From the NCBI GenBank assembly GCA_037445875.1, contig JBBIJR010000121.1:1-6952 (forward strand): a stretch of DNA of 6,952 nt. The letters are read 5' to 3'. This document shows positions 6,791 through 6,952 of the stretch, one piece after another; within the stretch, counting starts at the first letter, position 1, and the number at the start of each line of letters is the position of its first letter. Origin of the DNA: JBBIJR01 sp037445875 (GTDB taxonomy: Bacteria; CLD3; SB21). The notes beneath the pieces are model-generated. The model did not search any database. It had not been told where the DNA came from and was given only the letters and a program-made list of their open reading frames with translations. The position numbers were made by a program, and so were the translations under genes.

Positions 6791-6952
6791 ATAGCCTTCT
6801 TGAGCAGTATCGAAGTGAATATCACCGGCAGATGTTCGACCAGCTCTTGTCCGTCCAGAAAGGCGTGCCCAGTTTTGCCGACAAGCACAGCCAGGTCAGC
6901 GTTGCAATTTCGAAGGGCCTCGTGAAGCGTGTATCCCTCAAGACGGCGAAGG
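6787..6952 (+). CDS. Unrecognised protein, 5' part only (candidate restriction partner)
   Basis: An open frame begins at the ATG at 6787, which overlaps the methyltransferase stop in ATGA, and stays open for 55 codons to the window edge. It starts MNSLLEQYRSEYHRQMFDQL and continues as a polar, helical-looking segment ending in a Lys/Val-rich stretch. I recognise no domain in this fragment. The 4-base overlap indicates translational coupling with the methyltransferase. By context, genes in this position are often the cognate restriction endonuclease or another subunit of a modification system, but that is inference from position only. Confidence 0.7.
   Translation, partial: MNSLLEQYRSEYHRQMFDQLLSVQKGVPSFADKHSQVSVAISKGLVKRVSLKTAK

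Overview
This window looks like a chromosomal segment of a Gram-negative (diderm) bacterium of moderately high GC content. The main clue is a large protein with a signal peptide, a WD40-like (TolB-type) propeller and a C-terminal outer-membrane barrel ending in phenylalanine. Proteins of this build, with a metallopeptidase in front of the propeller, are familiar from FCB-group lineages and related candidate phyla. I treat that placement as a weak inference, because there is no rRNA or marker gene here. A Shine-Dalgarno site and a sigma70-type promoter are both visible, which argues mildly against a typical Bacteroidetes expression system.

Layout: bases 70-3450 (minus strand) encode the envelope protein of 1126 residues. 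Bases 3451-3728 are a divergent intergenic region. It carries the ribosome binding site of the minus-strand gene, a good sigma70-like promoter pointing towards ndk, a triple 10-bp repeat with a distant inverted copy, and two palindromes. Bases 3729-4154 (plus) are ndk, nucleoside diphosphate kinase. Bases 4161-5429 (plus) are cinA, a full two-domain CinA/NMN deamidase only 6 bases after ndk and probably cotranscribed with it. Bases 5480-6790 (plus) encode an amino-type DNA methyltransferase (N6-adenine or N4-cytosine). Its stop codon overlaps, in an ATGA, the start of a further plus-strand gene that runs off the right edge (6787-6952).

How the genes relate: ndk and cinA are housekeeping nucleotide and pyridine-nucleotide metabolism genes sharing one promoter. 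The envelope protein is transcribed away from them and shares only the regulatory region. The methyltransferase plus the coupled, unrecognised downstream gene look like an accessory module, most simply the front of a restriction-modification system placed behind a housekeeping operon. Its base composition seems slightly more AT-rich than the neighbours. I see no tRNA, rRNA, CRISPR array or insertion sequence.

The most interesting items are: (1) the gluzincin-propeller-barrel protein, whose barrel resembles Omp85/BamA but has no POTRA domains and lacks the usual RGF/RGY signature; (2) the phased repeats in the divergent control region; (3) the edge gene translationally coupled to the methyltransferase.
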